A DNA stretch of 34,086 nt, taken from positions 1 to 34,086 of the forward strand of contig CAKZNV010000034.1 in the NCBI GenBank assembly GCA_937132085.1. The letters run 5' to 3'. Source of the DNA: an uncultured Rubritalea sp. (GTDB lineage: Bacteria; Verrucomicrobiota; Verrucomicrobiia; Verrucomicrobiales; Akkermansiaceae). Positions 26,419 to 34,086 of this stretch are shown piece by piece. The notes under the pieces were generated by a model. It had not been told where the DNA came from. It made no database searches and worked only from the letters and a program-made list of their open reading frames with translations. Every line of letters begins with the position of its first letter. Positions within the stretch are counted from its first letter, which is position 1. The translations under genes and the position numbers were made by a program.

Positions 26419-27915
26419 TTACTCCTTCGGTATTTCATTGAGGGTGTAATAGACATCTGAATGCCATAAGCTAGCACCTGATAATGACTTTAGCTTATCA
26501 CAATTAATGTGATGAATGTGGCCTTTAGTCATCTTATCTAGAGTCAGTTTTACTGATTTTCTATCACTAGAAATTTCCACTCTAGTGACTTTAGGTGTGA
26601 GCTTATCCACCTCTGGACTACCATACTCGGCTCTATATACGTAGGTCCAAGCCTTACAATCATAGTTTGCTGCATCTAGAGCTAGCTTCTCATCAACCGG
26701 CTCAGTAAAGGTGATTTCAAATCCTTTCGGAAGCGCCTTCATCTCTAACATCTCGAACGGAACCTTCCCCGTCCAGCGCACTCTCTCGAAACTGAATGCT
26801 TTACCGCCGATCGATGCCCAACCTCGGTTAGTTCCACCCACGAAGAGCGTTCCGTCATCAGACAACCTCATCGGAACGATGCCGCAACGAAAGCCATCTA
26901 ACATCTTCCAAACAGCGCCTTGATAGACATCATTCACTTTTTCCATATAGACTCTCTGCACCTGAGAATGCGTCTGCTCACCTACTAACATCTGACTACC
27001 AAATGGTCCAAATTTGCCTTTAGTCGTATCAGTGATCAAAGCCGTAGGTGACTGCCCTACTATACCATGTGGAATCTGTATAGCTGGTGGCATATACTCA
27101 GGGATGCGCTCGGCTTGAGTCACGATTCTAGACTTATTGATAGGATCTAGCGGACGTTTACCCATATTAGGAGCGTCTTTATAAAAAACATTTCCTGTAG
27201 GATTCCCCGTGAATGCTCCCTGCTTCAGAGGCTTAATACACGAAGTTCCGTTCCATGCTCCTTGGTTATCGGTATAAAATACATCACCAGCAGCATTGTA
27301 TCCTATTCCTCCAGGAGATCTAATACCCGAACTAAAAGGAATAGCTTTCCCATCAGGAGTAATTTTAAGACACCAGCCTCGCCACTGTGCTTTTGCATGA
27401 AATGAACCTGTGAGACAATGCACTGTGTAAATATTACCCTCTTTATCTGGAGTAGAGCCGAAGGCGTATTCATGGTAATCACCAGTCAGGCCCCAGTCGT
27501 TATTGATGAGTTCATAGCTCTCATAAATACCATTCGCATCCTTATCTGAAATTCGCCCCACTGCTCCTCTGTCAGTAAAGTAAAGCCAACCATCTTTATA
27601 ATACATCCCAAGTGGCTCATGAGCAGCATGATACACCTTCTTCCACACTACTTTACTGAGATCTTTCTCATAAGCACCTGTGCAGATCCAGATTTCACCA
27701 CGTCTAGTCGCCACAGCCACTTTGCGATCTGGCATGAGTGCGATAGAGCCGATCTCCATCACTTCACCCTTAGGAAATGGAATAGATTCACGAACATAGT
27801 AGTCAGCCTGTAGTGTGCTACTTTCTGGTAATTTATCGCCTTTTCTAATCTGGCTATGAACATTAATAATAGAGAGTGAAAGTGCGAGTATGCTAGAATA
27901 GATTATTTTTTCCAT
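26419..27915 (-). CDS. Secreted beta-propeller, glucose/sorbosone dehydrogenase-like (DUF7133 type)
   Basis: The 498-residue protein has a signal peptide (about 1-21) and repeated propeller segments: ALMPDRKVAVATRRGEIWIC, LGMYYKDGWLYFTDRG, GIRSPGGIGYNAAGDVFYTDNQG, and DDGTLFVGGTNRG. The pattern resembles PQQ-dependent sugar dehydrogenase-like proteins abundant in Verrucomicrobiota and Planctomycetota. The C-terminal part (about 395-498) is a beta-sandwich-like region (GFEITFTEPVDEKLAL). Whether PQQ binds cannot be read. Its ATG overlaps the end of the upstream cytochrome gene by 13 nt, so both are made from one transcript. The pair may be an oxidoreductase with a heme partner in the periplasm. 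Confidence 0.7.
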   Translation of the reverse strand: MEKIIYSSILALSLSIINVHSQIRKGDKLPESSTLQADYYVRESIPFPKGEVMEIGSIALMPDRKVAVATRRGEIWICTGAYEKDLSKVVWKKVYHAAHEPLGMYYKDGWLYFTDRGAVGRISDKDANGIYESYELINNDWGLTGDYHEYAFGSTPDKEGNIYTVHCLTGSFHAKAQWRGWCLKITPDGKAIPFSSGIRSPGGIGYNAAGDVFYTDNQGAWNGTSCIKPLKQGAFTGNPTGNVFYKDAPNMGKRPLDPINKSRIVTQAERIPEYMPPAIQIPHGIVGQSPTALITDTTKGKFGPFGSQMLVGEQTHSQVQRVYMEKVNDVYQGAVWKMLDGFRCGIVPMRLSDDGTLFVGGTNRGWASIGGKAFSFERVRWTGKVPFEMLEMKALPKGFEITFTEPVDEKLALDAANYDCKAWTYVYRAEYGSPEVDKLTPKVTRVEISSDRKSVKLTLDKMTKGHIHHINCDKLKSLSGASLWHSDVYYTLNEIPKE

Positions 27916-29426
27916 GTGTAGAGAATGGTTAATGGGTTGCTGCCTTTTTTGAGAGATAGTTTCAGATGGTATGACTTGCCCTGACTAGAAACTTCAGTAT
28001 CTGCTGGAAGCTTTAGCATTAAATCGCCAATATAGATGATGCCGTTTTTAAATGCACCTTGAGCTGAGATTTTAAACAGAATTTCACGATCCGATTTTGA
28101 CTCTATATTCATCACACGCTGGAAACTACCTGCCGATGAAACGAAGTGATCACTCACCATTAAATCACTATCTACCAGATACGAAAATGTAGGGCTACCC
28201 GTCTTATCCATTGAGTATCCTTTAAGCTTCACCTTAAGAGCCTGAGAACCATCTGCGTTCAGCCATGGCACAGATTTAAACAATCTAACCACATCTTTAG
28301 ATGCTGGAGCCTCAGCTCCTTGACCACGACCTACCCAGTGCCTACCAGCATTGATAAAGTCTCCCTTCCAGATTAGATCTAAATTACAATTCTCTGTGCT
28401 AAATGCGATATTGTTTTCATGAGGATAAGCCACTCCCATCGTGCGATGCGTTGAGCCTGCTATAAAATTACTATACATCCTCACCTTTCCATCCTTAGGC
28501 GTTATATCAATGATTCTCTTCTCCGGCTGGTTGCGCTGAACCGCGTCAGACAACCACTTCCACTTTGTCTTTCGCTCACGATAGCGCAGAGTGAGGCCCT
28601 TGCCTCCACGATTTTGAAAATACTCTAACCGGAACTTATGCGAACCTGGCTCAAGACTAATCTTACCAATCTTTCTACGGCCCATCCCTCCCATTCCCTT
28701 TACAGAGGTCACAACATTTCCTCCTACTGTTAGCCGGCTACCATCATCAGAGTCTAATTCAAATTCATAAATAGCTTTCTTAGTAACCACAAAATCACCT
28801 TCCCACATCACACCGAACAGCTTCTTCTTATTAATCTTCTTTAGTGAAATATAGCCATCGTGTTCTTCCTCAATCGCATTAGATTTTATCTCTGAGAAAT
28901 TCGGCGTAGCCTCCCACTCACCATCATAAGTCTGCATCAGCAAGTTTTTGATCGGAGACACTGGTCTCGGTAATGGGTAGAGTTCCTGTAATTCCTTCGC
29001 CTTCCACCCCTTCTTTCTATCTTTTGAAAACTTCCTCGCTAGCTTGAAATCGCCCAAAGTATAGTTAGCTTTTTCACCGACGAATTCACGGCGAACATAA
29101 TTAATCACAGCTACCGCTTGCTCATCACTAAGAGCCCCCTGAGCTGGCATTATTTGGTTGTATGACCTACCCTTCACCGTGATCGGCCCTTCGAGCCCAT
29201 GCAGTAAAATCTGCGCTACCCTATCCGCATCACCCTTCAGCCACTCACTCTGAGATAAAGGTGGAATACCTGCCGCACTATTTCCCTCCACACTGAGACC
29301 TTCACCATTCTTACCGTGACAGGCAGAGCAGAACTGAGTGTAGCTAGTCTGACCTATATCAAGCTGAGCTGTCGCCCCCTGCGATGAGCATAATAGGATA
29401 AGACTCCATACTTTAGAAAATTTCAT
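27903..29426 (-). CDS. Periplasmic cytochrome c with PA14-like carbohydrate-binding domain
   Basis: The 507-residue protein has a signal peptide (about 1-21), then a mono-heme cytochrome c domain with CSACH (Cys33, Cys36, His37) and a likely axial Met in QIMPAQGALSDEQA near 100. A PA14-like domain follows at about 165-265 (LMQTYDGEWEATPNF, YEFELDSDDGSRLTVGG). The C-terminal part (about 290-507) is beta-rich and unidentified. Domains of this kind are common in planctomycete/verrucomicrobial sugar degraders. Its stop overlaps the start of the propeller gene by 13 nt, so it may be the electron acceptor of that protein, an inference from context. Confidence 0.85.
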   Translation of the reverse strand: MKFSKVWSLILLCSSQGATAQLDIGQTSYTQFCSACHGKNGEGLSVEGNSAAGIPPLSQSEWLKGDADRVAQILLHGLEGPITVKGRSYNQIMPAQGALSDEQAVAVINYVRREFVGEKANYTLGDFKLARKFSKDRKKGWKAKELQELYPLPRPVSPIKNLLMQTYDGEWEATPNFSEIKSNAIEEEHDGYISLKKINKKKLFGVMWEGDFVVTKKAIYEFELDSDDGSRLTVGGNVVTSVKGMGGMGRRKIGKISLEPGSHKFRLEYFQNRGGKGLTLRYRERKTKWKWLSDAVQRNQPEKRIIDITPKDGKVRMYSNFIAGSTHRTMGVAYPHENNIAFSTENCNLDLIWKGDFINAGRHWVGRGQGAEAPASKDVVRLFKSVPWLNADGSQALKVKLKGYSMDKTGSPTFSYLVDSDLMVSDHFVSSAGSFQRVMNIESKSDREILFKISAQGAFKNGIIYIGDLMLKLPADTEVSSQGKSYHLKLSLKKGSNPLTILYTWKK

Positions 29427-29491
29427 TGCATAGATACTGTCCTTAAAGTCTCTATGTTACAATATTTCTATTCACTCTGAATTTTCTAACA

Positions 29492-29524
29492 AAAAAAGAA
29501 GCCTCTCGAAAGAAGCTTCTTTTG
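29492..29524 (-). terminator. Rho-independent terminator (minus strand) of the EF-hand gene
   Basis: The stem pairs AAGAAGC with GCTTCTT, with partial inner pairing, and is followed on the minus strand by at least seven T. It lies between the EF-hand gene and the cytochrome gene. The plus strand also has a short T-run, so it could act in both directions. Confidence 0.85.
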
Positions 29525-29567
29525 TTAAATTCAGTTATTAGGTGAATGATAAAACTATCAACTAGTC

Positions 29568-30407
29568 TTACTCTTCGTCTTTTTGTTCGTCTTTCTTATC
29601 ACCCTTCTTGCAGCCTTTGTGGCCACCACGCTTACCTTTGTGGTCACGCATGTGGCGGAATGGGCGGTTTTCTCTCATCCACTCACCAGCAGCCTTACGC
29701 TCTTCGCCTTCTAGCTCACCACTTCCGTCTGCGTCAAACTTGTCAACTAGCTCTTGCTTCTCAGCATCATGAGCAGCCTTACGCTCATCTTCAGAAAGTT
29801 TGCCGTCGCCGTCGTTGTCATACTTACGAAGCATGTTCGCTTTGAATTCTTCGTGCTTAGCTTTCATGCTCTCTTTGGCTGCTTTACGCTCGTCATCAGA
29901 GAGTTTACCGTCACCGTCGGTGTCATACTTAGCCATGAACTTTTCCTTCATTTCTTTCATCTTTTTGCCCATTTCTTCACGACGTTGCTTATAACCTTCA
30001 CGAGCTGCTTTCTTCTCTTCATCAGAGAGCTTACCGTCTTTATCAAGATCGTATTTCTCCAAGATGCGTTTCTTCATCTCTTCACCATGGCCCTTACGTC
30101 CCTTATGGCCTTTTCTGTGACCTTTGTGTCCTTTATGCTTATCACGGAAAGCTTTCTTCTCTTCATCTGAAACAGTGCCGTCACCATCAGTGTCGAGCGC
30201 TTTCTTCATTTTCTCCATCCACGCCTTCTTAGCTGCGGCTTTCTCTTCTGCAGAAATTGTGCCGTCTTTATCGGTGTCAAATTTTTCCATCATCGCTTTA
30301 CGACGATCTTCTCCACCTTTTTTACCTTTGCAGTCTTCACCTGCGGCACTGATTCCAGCGAATCCGAAGAGCGCTGCTGACATTGTTAATACTAGTGTCT
30401 TGTTCAT
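29568..30407 (-). CDS. Secreted six-EF-hand calcium-binding protein
   Basis: The 279-residue protein has a signal peptide (about 1-22) and six EF-hand loops at about 44-55, 72-83, 120-131, 162-173, 197-208 and 225-236, each of the D-x-D-x-D-G type (for example DTDGDGKLSDDE). Between loops two and three lies a Lys/His/Gly-rich linker (HKGHKGHRKGHKG, 91-103), and the C-terminus has similar basic His-containing sequence. Calcium binding is well supported by the loops; the linker could bind other metals or acidic polymers. A terminator follows. Each EF-hand is followed by EERKAA- or EEKKAA-type helix, showing recent internal duplication. Confidence 0.93.
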   Translation of the reverse strand: MNKTLVLTMSAALFGFAGISAAGEDCKGKKGGEDRRKAMMEKFDTDKDGTISAEEKAAAKKAWMEKMKKALDTDGDGTVSDEEKKAFRDKHKGHKGHRKGHKGRKGHGEEMKKRILEKYDLDKDGKLSDEEKKAAREGYKQRREEMGKKMKEMKEKFMAKYDTDGDGKLSDDERKAAKESMKAKHEEFKANMLRKYDNDGDGKLSEDERKAAHDAEKQELVDKFDADGSGELEGEERKAAGEWMRENRPFRHMRDHKGKRGGHKGCKKGDKKDEQKDEE

Positions 30408-30562
30408 AATAGTTTGTTTGTTGTTGTTGAGTGATCATAAAACTACAGAGCTGATTCTAATCCCTCATGCCATCTGTAGCTTGCCTATCTATAGAGTGAA
30501 ACAGGTGATCTCAGAAATAGTTGCAAAGTTTCTTATCTTTTTTCAGAAAAAACGAATACCAC

Positions 30563-31534
30563 TTACAACGAGACTTTCTGACCAAGCTCATCTAGCTCTG
30601 CAACTCTAAGCACTTCGGCGGTGCAGACTAGATCCTGAATGGCATTGCCCACAGACTTAAACACACTCACTCCATCGAGCAACACTTCACTAGGCCGGCT
30701 AAGCACTTCACCAATCTCAGTCACCTCGAATGAGTCATCGATCAAGCCAGCTTCTGCCAGTAGGCAAATTTCCCCCGCCTCTGCAAGACATGCCGACTTT
30801 TGGTCTACATACACCTTCGCTCTTAGCATCGTGTCAGTCCCAACTTCCGTGCGATTAGGCCCTAGTGACCCTATTGCATTGATATGAACATTGTCAGAAA
30901 TTTCCTCATCATAGATCACAGCCACCGGACTCGTAGTAGCTAGAGTGATAACCTCACATTGCTTTAACACACCCCTACAAGGATTCGCGATTAACTTACA
31001 GTTAGGAAATGCACTCTGATGCTCAGCACAGAACCTTTTTGCATTTTCTTCATTTCTAGAGAAAACGTAGATTGTCTCAAAATCTCTAACCTCTAACATT
31101 GCCTCTAATTGATGATAGCTCTGTCCACCAGTTCCGAACAAAGCAGCCACCTTCACCCCCTTCGCACAAAATAAATCTGTGGCAAGGCCAGTAGCAGCTC
31201 CTGTCCTCAATGAGGTAAGATAACCAGCCTCAACAAGAGCTACAGGCATCCCTGTCTCAGCACTGTTCACAATGATTATCCCTGGAGTTACTGGTAAGCC
31301 TTTATTCACATTATCAGCAAAAACGGACACCACTTTAGCACAGAAAACACCTGCACTGTCAGAATAAGCAGGCTTATACAGCACCGTCCCCGCATCATTG
31401 ACTAATGCCGTTCTAAGAGGGCTATCTACCATACCCGCTGATAAACTAGTGTAGGCATCTCGCATCAACTCAATAGCCCTCTTCATACTAAGAAGCTCCC
31501 GCACTGTCTCCTTATTGATCAATCGTAAATCCAT
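30563..31534 (-). CDS. Ornithine cyclodeaminase/mu-crystallin family protein
   Basis: This 323-residue protein belongs to the NAD(P)-dependent ornithine cyclodeaminase/mu-crystallin family, which includes alanine dehydrogenases and ketimine reductases. Marks are AGYLTSLRTGAATGLATDL, the Rossmann motif VAALFGTGGQSYHQLEAML (Gly-x-Gly-x-x-Ser variant of GAGxQA), YVFSRNEENAKRF, VITLATTSPVAVI and NAIGSLGPNRTEV. The substrate cannot be fixed from sequence: ornithine, proline-type ketimines or amino-acid precursors are all possible. It stands alone, divergent from the next gene, with 154 nt before the EF-hand gene start. Confidence 0.88.
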   Translation of the reverse strand: MDLRLINKETVRELLSMKRAIELMRDAYTSLSAGMVDSPLRTALVNDAGTVLYKPAYSDSAGVFCAKVVSVFADNVNKGLPVTPGIIIVNSAETGMPVALVEAGYLTSLRTGAATGLATDLFCAKGVKVAALFGTGGQSYHQLEAMLEVRDFETIYVFSRNEENAKRFCAEHQSAFPNCKLIANPCRGVLKQCEVITLATTSPVAVIYDEEISDNVHINAIGSLGPNRTEVGTDTMLRAKVYVDQKSACLAEAGEICLLAEAGLIDDSFEVTEIGEVLSRPSEVLLDGVSVFKSVGNAIQDLVCTAEVLRVAELDELGQKVSL

Positions 31535-31605
31535 AAGTCGAATTAACTCACAAACCTCTTAAAAATCAAACTTGTATCAAACTAAAGATTTCATAGCCTA
31601 ACTAG

Positions 31606-32094
31606 ATGAAAAGGAAGCTCACCATCTTGATTACTCTCGCTATTCTAACCTCACTCTATTTCTGGTATTACTCAGATGAGAAGATCGTGATGCGTAAGTC
31701 CGAGCTACTCATCGAATGCTTCGATAAAGAATCTGGAGCTAAAGGTATTGGATCATCTAATTTTAGAGATTTACTCTACAAGAAAGTAGCCATCAGCCTA
31801 CCTGATGATGATGACGATCTAAGCGGAGGCCTTCCTAGAGACCGAGCTTCCATTGCAGCCATATTCAGCGGAGTCATGCGGGGAGCTAGGGAGATAAGTA
31901 TCGTAAAAAAATCTATCACTCTAGACTCTATCAGCAACAAGCAAGCTATCGTCAGCATCGACTTTCATGCTAAATTAGTCTTCCAAAACTACAGAAAAGA
32001 CGAAGACCTCAGCGCCAAAGTGACCTTCATCCAGTCAGATGAATCTGCCAACACAGGCTGGAAGATCAAACAAGTTACGATTATTGAGAAGTGA
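31606..32094 (+). CDS. Small membrane-anchored or secreted protein of unknown function
   Basis: I do not recognise this 162-residue protein. A hydrophobic N-terminal segment (about 4-24, ILITLAILTSLYFWYY) would act as anchor or signal. The soluble part mixes a helix (KSELLIECFDKE), an acidic loop (PDDDDDLSGG), a helix (ASIAAIFSGVMRGAREI) and long strands (KQAIVSIDFHAKLVFQ, GWKIKQVTIIEK). The helix-then-strands layout is similar to NTF2-like domains, but only by eye. It is divergent from the cyclodeaminase gene with 71 nt between. Confidence 0.55.
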   Translation: MKRKLTILITLAILTSLYFWYYSDEKIVMRKSELLIECFDKESGAKGIGSSNFRDLLYKKVAISLPDDDDDLSGGLPRDRASIAAIFSGVMRGAREISIVKKSITLDSISNKQAIVSIDFHAKLVFQNYRKDEDLSAKVTFIQSDESANTGWKIKQVTIIEK

Positions 32095-32183
32095 TTGAAG
32101 CAGGCAGTAGCAAAGCACCCAAGTAGAAGTAAAAATAGAGGGCAGGGAAATTGCCTTTGTAAAATCAGTTCTCCACTCTCCCC

Positions 32184-32198
32184 AATGCCAAAGGCATT
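32184..32198. repeat. Small hairpin in intergenic region
   Basis: AATGCC-AAA-GGCATT is a perfect 6-bp stem with 3-nt loop between the small membrane protein (+) and the coiled-coil operon (-). It is not followed by a clear U-tract on either strand. Confidence 0.5.
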
Positions 32199-32213
32199 AA
32201 ACCCCAAAGACAC

Positions 32214-32243
32214 AAAAAACCCACTCAATCGAAACTGAGTGGG
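32214..32243 (-). terminator. Rho-independent terminator (minus strand) of the coiled-coil operon
   Basis: An 8-bp stem (CCCACTCA 32220-32227 with TGAGTGGG 32236-32243) with 8-nt loop is followed on the minus strand by at least six T. It lies just past the stop of the second coiled-coil gene. Confidence 0.88.
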
Positions 32244-32274
32244 CTTACAAAAGTATTTCTAACTGGATTAGATC

Positions 32275-33078
32275 TTAGTTAGTGCGCACCTTAGAAAGGA
32301 TTACTCTGTCTCCAGCACGGATTCTCATTCCTGCTACGAGGCTTGAGTAATCGATGTTAGCAAGAATTCTACCGTCTTCGATTGCATTGATGTTAAGTCT
32401 TCCGACATGTTTGTCTCCGCGAACTACGATGAGCTTAGAGTTAACGTCGATACCAGCATCTGCATGTGGCTTCACTACTACGAATCCCCAGTCATTATCT
32501 ACAGACGTGATAAGTGAAGAAACTCCGTTCGCCTTAAGATTCTTACGACGCTTAGTTTGAGCACTATTGAAGTCATCGATCTTGCCATTATTTAGAGCCA
32601 CATCACCTGTGTAACGCTCTACTTCACCCAGCAGGTCACCATGTTGCTTATTAAGCTGCTTCTTCTCCTCTTCAAGACCTTCAATGAATTCACCGATCTG
32701 GTCGATTGGAACATTTGCTTTTTCAGCTAATTCCTGAATTCTCTTCTGAACAGCTTCGATTTCAGCCTGCTCATCTCTAAGAGAGCTTAGCTTAGTATCA
32801 AAGCCTGCGCTCTGATTCACGAGACCTTTTCTGTTCTGGTCTTTAACTTCTAGATCACCATCTCTGTCGTTCTTCTCGGTGGTTCTTTTCGCTTTTAATG
32901 CGATAGCGTCTCGTAGATCATCTACGATGCCCTTGATTTCCGCTTTGATGTTAGCATTATCTTTTTCTATCTGAGTAGTCAGATCAAGTTGCTTTTGGTG
33001 AAGCTCAATATTCTGCTGCACAAAGAAGCCAGCGGCTACGAGTGTGAGGAGTGCTACGATGTAAACTATAACTTTCAT
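32275..33078 (-). CDS. Membrane-anchored coiled-coil protein (paralogue 2)
   Basis: The 267-residue protein has one N-terminal membrane helix (about 4-21), a long periplasmic or extracytoplasmic coiled coil (about 25-180, many charged heptads such as VERYTGD and EEEKKQLNKQ), and a C-terminal beta-rich domain (about 186-262) beginning NDWGFVVVKP. This C-terminal domain matches that of its upstream neighbour: W-G-F-V, a V-x-x-G/N-S-x-L stretch, a KLxV or RLNI strand, and a final R-x-G-D-x-V. The architecture recalls MreC (TM, coiled coil, beta domain) but I do not claim homology. It follows its paralogue by 28 nt and has a terminator after it. Confidence 0.7.
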   Translation of the reverse strand: MKVIVYIVALLTLVAAGFFVQQNIELHQKQLDLTTQIEKDNANIKAEIKGIVDDLRDAIALKAKRTTEKNDRDGDLEVKDQNRKGLVNQSAGFDTKLSSLRDEQAEIEAVQKRIQELAEKANVPIDQIGEFIEGLEEEKKQLNKQHGDLLGEVERYTGDVALNNGKIDDFNSAQTKRRKNLKANGVSSLITSVDNDWGFVVVKPHADAGIDVNSKLIVVRGDKHVGRLNINAIEDGRILANIDYSSLVAGMRIRAGDRVILSKVRTN

Positions 33079-33106
33079 AATAAATGGTTCTTAAGTTGGA
33101 AATGGA

Positions 33107-33931
33107 TTAACGGTTAGATGCATTTGCTGGACCTGCAGGAACGTCTGCTACTTTAGGTGCTACTTCAGCCTCGGCTTTTACTACATCTCCTGATCTTAGG
33201 TGAATTTCTTCTGTCACTGAATCCCTGAGAATGTCAGCTGCTGCACGGTTAGGTTCTACAGTAGTTACTTTAAGCTTAGCTACTACTTCTCCATCGCGAA
33301 CTACATCGAGTGTTGATCCTGGCACTACACCTTGAATATCACCACCGTTAAGTGTGACGAATCCCCATGTAGAGTAAACAGTCTTAATAGTAGTCTTAAG
33401 GAATGCTTGTGACTTACCTACTGTCTGCTTCTCAGAAATTTCTGAGTTCATGTCGATCTTAGCTTGAGTATCAGTCTTGACTTGCTTGAGATTACTTAGA
33501 TTTGCTGTCTCAGCTGTGATGTCATCAGTAAGCTGAACGATGTCACCTCTAAGCCTGTTGATCTTAGGAATTAGTTCCTCAATCTCACCATATTTAGCAG
33601 TCTGATCCTTAGCTTCTTTTACACTAGCTTCTAGTCTAGCCATTTCGTCTACCTTGTTTTTGATCTCTTTTTCCAAACCAGCAATCACCTCATCCATCTT
33701 GACGATCTTCGCCTCAACTTCTTTGATCTGAGTTTCTAGCACTGCGATAGCCTGCTTATTATCAGCAAGCTCACCTTTCTTGAGCTTTCTAAGAGCGACA
33801 TTGTCATCCCAAAGATCTTCTTGATCTACGCGTAATTCGATCTGATCTTCATACATAGTCTTGTTCTTAAATCCGAACCAGGCGATGAATGCTAGGGCTA
33901 CTGCTGCAAGTGTTCCAAATAGTATTGGCAT
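33107..33931 (-). CDS. Membrane-anchored coiled-coil protein (paralogue 1)
   Basis: The 274-residue protein has an N-terminal membrane helix (about 2-20), a long coiled coil (about 28-165, for example LEKEIKNKVDEMARLEASVKE), and a beta-rich C-terminal domain at about 179-252 (STWGFVTLNGGDIQGVVPGS ... HLRSGDVVKA). A short Ala/Pro tail follows. It is the first gene of a two-gene operon of paralogues, with its promoter in the 155 nt at the window edge. The function is unknown; a scaffold or adaptor in the envelope fits the layout, as an inference. Confidence 0.7.
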   Translation of the reverse strand: MPILFGTLAAVALAFIAWFGFKNKTMYEDQIELRVDQEDLWDDNVALRKLKKGELADNKQAIAVLETQIKEVEAKIVKMDEVIAGLEKEIKNKVDEMARLEASVKEAKDQTAKYGEIEELIPKINRLRGDIVQLTDDITAETANLSNLKQVKTDTQAKIDMNSEISEKQTVGKSQAFLKTTIKTVYSTWGFVTLNGGDIQGVVPGSTLDVVRDGEVVAKLKVTTVEPNRAAADILRDSVTEEIHLRSGDVVKAEAEVAPKVADVPAGPANASNR

Positions 33932-34073
33932 AGTTTTCTATTGTTAAAATTGGTTGTTAACGTGTGTGTAAATTTACATTACCTATTTAATCATCCGTTC
34001 GACAACCCTAAAATTCATTCATTTCTACCATTTCTTTACAAATCAATTTTCTGTGCTCACATTCCCCCCGATC

Positions 34074-34086
34074 ATGAAGACCATAA
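34074..34086 (+). CDS. Possible start of a further gene at the window edge
   Basis: ATG AAG ACC ATA opens a reading frame in the last 13 bases, divergent from the coiled-coil operon. The context (MKTI, a common signal-peptide start) is suggestive only; the remainder is outside the window. Confidence 0.2.

Noticed and set aside
29754-30170. Antisense open frames within the EF-hand gene
   Set aside because: They follow the repeat of the EF-hand coding sequence and only mirror it.

Overview
The window looks like chromosome of a Verrucomicrobiota (PVC group) bacterium, possibly near Rubritaleaceae. This is inferred from gene content: bactofilin, a Rho with an Asn-rich extension, a cytochrome c/PA14 protein paired with a sorbosone-dehydrogenase-like propeller, a bacterial AP2-type protein, many secreted or membrane proteins of unknown function, and start codons that mostly lack Shine-Dalgarno sequences. 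There are no rRNA or tRNA genes, no CRISPR array and no prophage. The taxonomy is an inference, not a measurement.

Layout. 1-2479 (+): an alkaline-phosphatase-fold sulfatase/phosphotransferase-like protein and an acyltransferase-3 membrane protein, probably envelope glycan modification. 2570-5073 (-): bactofilin, then a secreted trypsin-like protease with a PDZ domain and a lipoprotein paralogue that has lost two catalytic residues and carries its PDZ inside the protease fold. 5400-6982 (-): two translationally coupled TPM-like proteins. 7037-8331 (+): an AP2-like protein and a secreted protein with a possible His/Cys dyad. 8354-10531 (+): bioB and a beta-ketoacyl-ACP synthase. 10539-14706 (-): a small unknown protein, an enolase-superfamily enzyme (MenC-like), a CNNM/CBS membrane protein and a zinc-ribbon membrane protein. 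14825-16031 (+): a DUF2306 membrane protein and a small secreted protein.

16307-21050 (+) is the chaperone block dnaK ... groES-groEL. A four-helix-bundle (S23-type) gene sits between dnaK and groES, flanked by two direct copies of a roughly 190-220 nt intergenic sequence; part of that sequence recurs after groEL. 21694-22429 is a compact REP/RAYT element: a Y1 transposase gene flanked by 100-nt inverted repeats, each with two 17-nt REP palindromes. 22437-24281 (-) is a large secreted protein of unknown function; 24611-26395 (+) is rho.

26419-29426 (-) is an overlapping pair (cytochrome c/PA14 protein and beta-propeller). Then come a six-EF-hand secreted protein (-), an ornithine cyclodeaminase/mu-crystallin-family protein (-), a small membrane-anchored protein (+), and two tandem paralogous membrane-anchored coiled-coil proteins (-).

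The most unusual items are the active/inactive protease pair with a nested PDZ, the duplicated-intergenic cassette within the heat-shock block, the REP/RAYT element, the disordered Rho extension, and the secreted CHAT/caspase-like candidate. No single multi-gene system in the window is clearly new.
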